This document shows positions 11,964 to 12,040 of a stretch of DNA of 12,040 nt, in pieces; the first letter of the stretch is position 1, and every line of letters starts with the position of its first letter. Source of the stretch: Candidatus Aenigmatarchaeota archaeon (lineage in GTDB: Archaea > Aenigmatarchaeota > Aenigmatarchaeia > CG10238-14 > SCSR01); the NCBI GenBank assembly GCA_030616125.1, contig JAUWXZ010000010.1, forward strand, positions 1 through 12,040, in the 5' to 3' direction. The position numbers were made by a program, and so were the translations under genes. Under the pieces are notes generated by a model, which saw only the letters and a program-made list of their open reading frames with translations, did no database searches and was not told where the DNA came from.

Positions 11964-11973
11964 TAAAAATTGA

Positions 11974-11983
11974 AGTTTAAATA
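11974..11983 (+). promoter_or_regulatory. TATA box candidate for the gene starting at 12006
   Basis: AGTTTAAATA centred about 27 bases before the ATG at 12006, the spacing of a leaderless archaeal start. Confidence 0.45.
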
Positions 11984-12005
11984 CTTAGTTTAAATAAAAA
12001 TAATT

Positions 12006-12040
12006 ATGGTAGAAGAAGTAGAAGAGAAACCTGAAGAGAA
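12006..12040 (+). CDS. N-terminus of an unidentified gene, very acidic start (runs off the right edge)
   Basis: ATG at 12006 starts MVEEVEEKPEE and continues to the window edge without a stop. The run is rich in Glu and Lys with no recognisable domain in 11 residues. A TATA-like box 27 bases upstream supports it as a real start. No att-like copy precedes it, so it probably lies outside the cassette set. Confidence 0.5.
   Translation, partial: MVEEVEEKPEE

Noticed and set aside
1..12040. CRISPR array, insertion sequence or integrase gene
   Set aside because: No regularly spaced repeat, transposase motif or tyrosine-recombinase signature was seen in either strand.

Overview
The window is from an archaeon with A+T-rich DNA. 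The evidence is an aRF1-type class I release factor, an archaeal-type valyl-tRNA synthetase, tRNA genes with bulge-helix-bulge (BHB) introns and no encoded CCA, TATA-like boxes about 25-30 bases upstream of several starts (suggesting leaderless messages), and an almost complete lack of Shine-Dalgarno sequences. TAA, TAG and TGA all end genes here, so the code is standard. The small, streamlined proteins suggest a reduced-genome lineage of the DPANN kind (Woesearchaeota/Pacearchaeota-like); that placement is inference.

Layout. Positions 1-1288: the N-terminal part of a TrkH potassium transporter (minus strand, cut by the window edge) diverges from a TatD-family hydrolase, which is followed by a 55-residue membrane ORF. 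Positions 1347-5235 (minus strand): a valS-prf1 translation pair plus an unrecognised 93-residue protein. Positions 5324-6973: a dapB-dapA pair (steps 1 and 2 of the diaminopimelate/lysine branch), divergent from valS. Positions 7028-8486: a membrane-anchored CAP-domain protein convergent with a metallophosphoesterase. Positions 8528-9583: four tRNA genes, Ala(CGC), Ile(GAU), Glu(UUC) and Leu(GAG), with an unrecognised minus-strand protein among them. Positions 9619-11963: four single-gene units, all for nucleotide or nucleoside hydrolysis (two NUDIX proteins, a MazG-like pyrophosphohydrolase and an inosine/uridine-type nucleoside hydrolase). The last 35 bases open another gene.

The most striking structure is in 9498-11109. 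The intact tRNA-Leu gene ends in a 25-base T-arm/acceptor sequence, and degenerate direct copies of it (16/25, 17/25 and 20/25 identical by eye) lie just before each of the next three genes. Each copy is followed by an A+T-rich promoter-like stretch and one ORF. This looks like a small array of single-gene cassettes built up at a tRNA-Leu 3' end by repeated site-specific integration, with each cassette carrying a house-cleaning enzyme. The first cassette gene has a one-base frameshift in a T6 run.

Other points of interest: the release factor has GGM where the universal catalytic GGQ is expected, and lacks the usual C-terminal minidomain; tRNA-Ala has an apparent 11-base intron in its D arm whose layout matches the 11-base anticodon-loop intron of the neighbouring tRNA-Ile; and DapA lacks two of three canonical catalytic-triad residues. 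All identity counts were made by eye and nothing was searched against a database.
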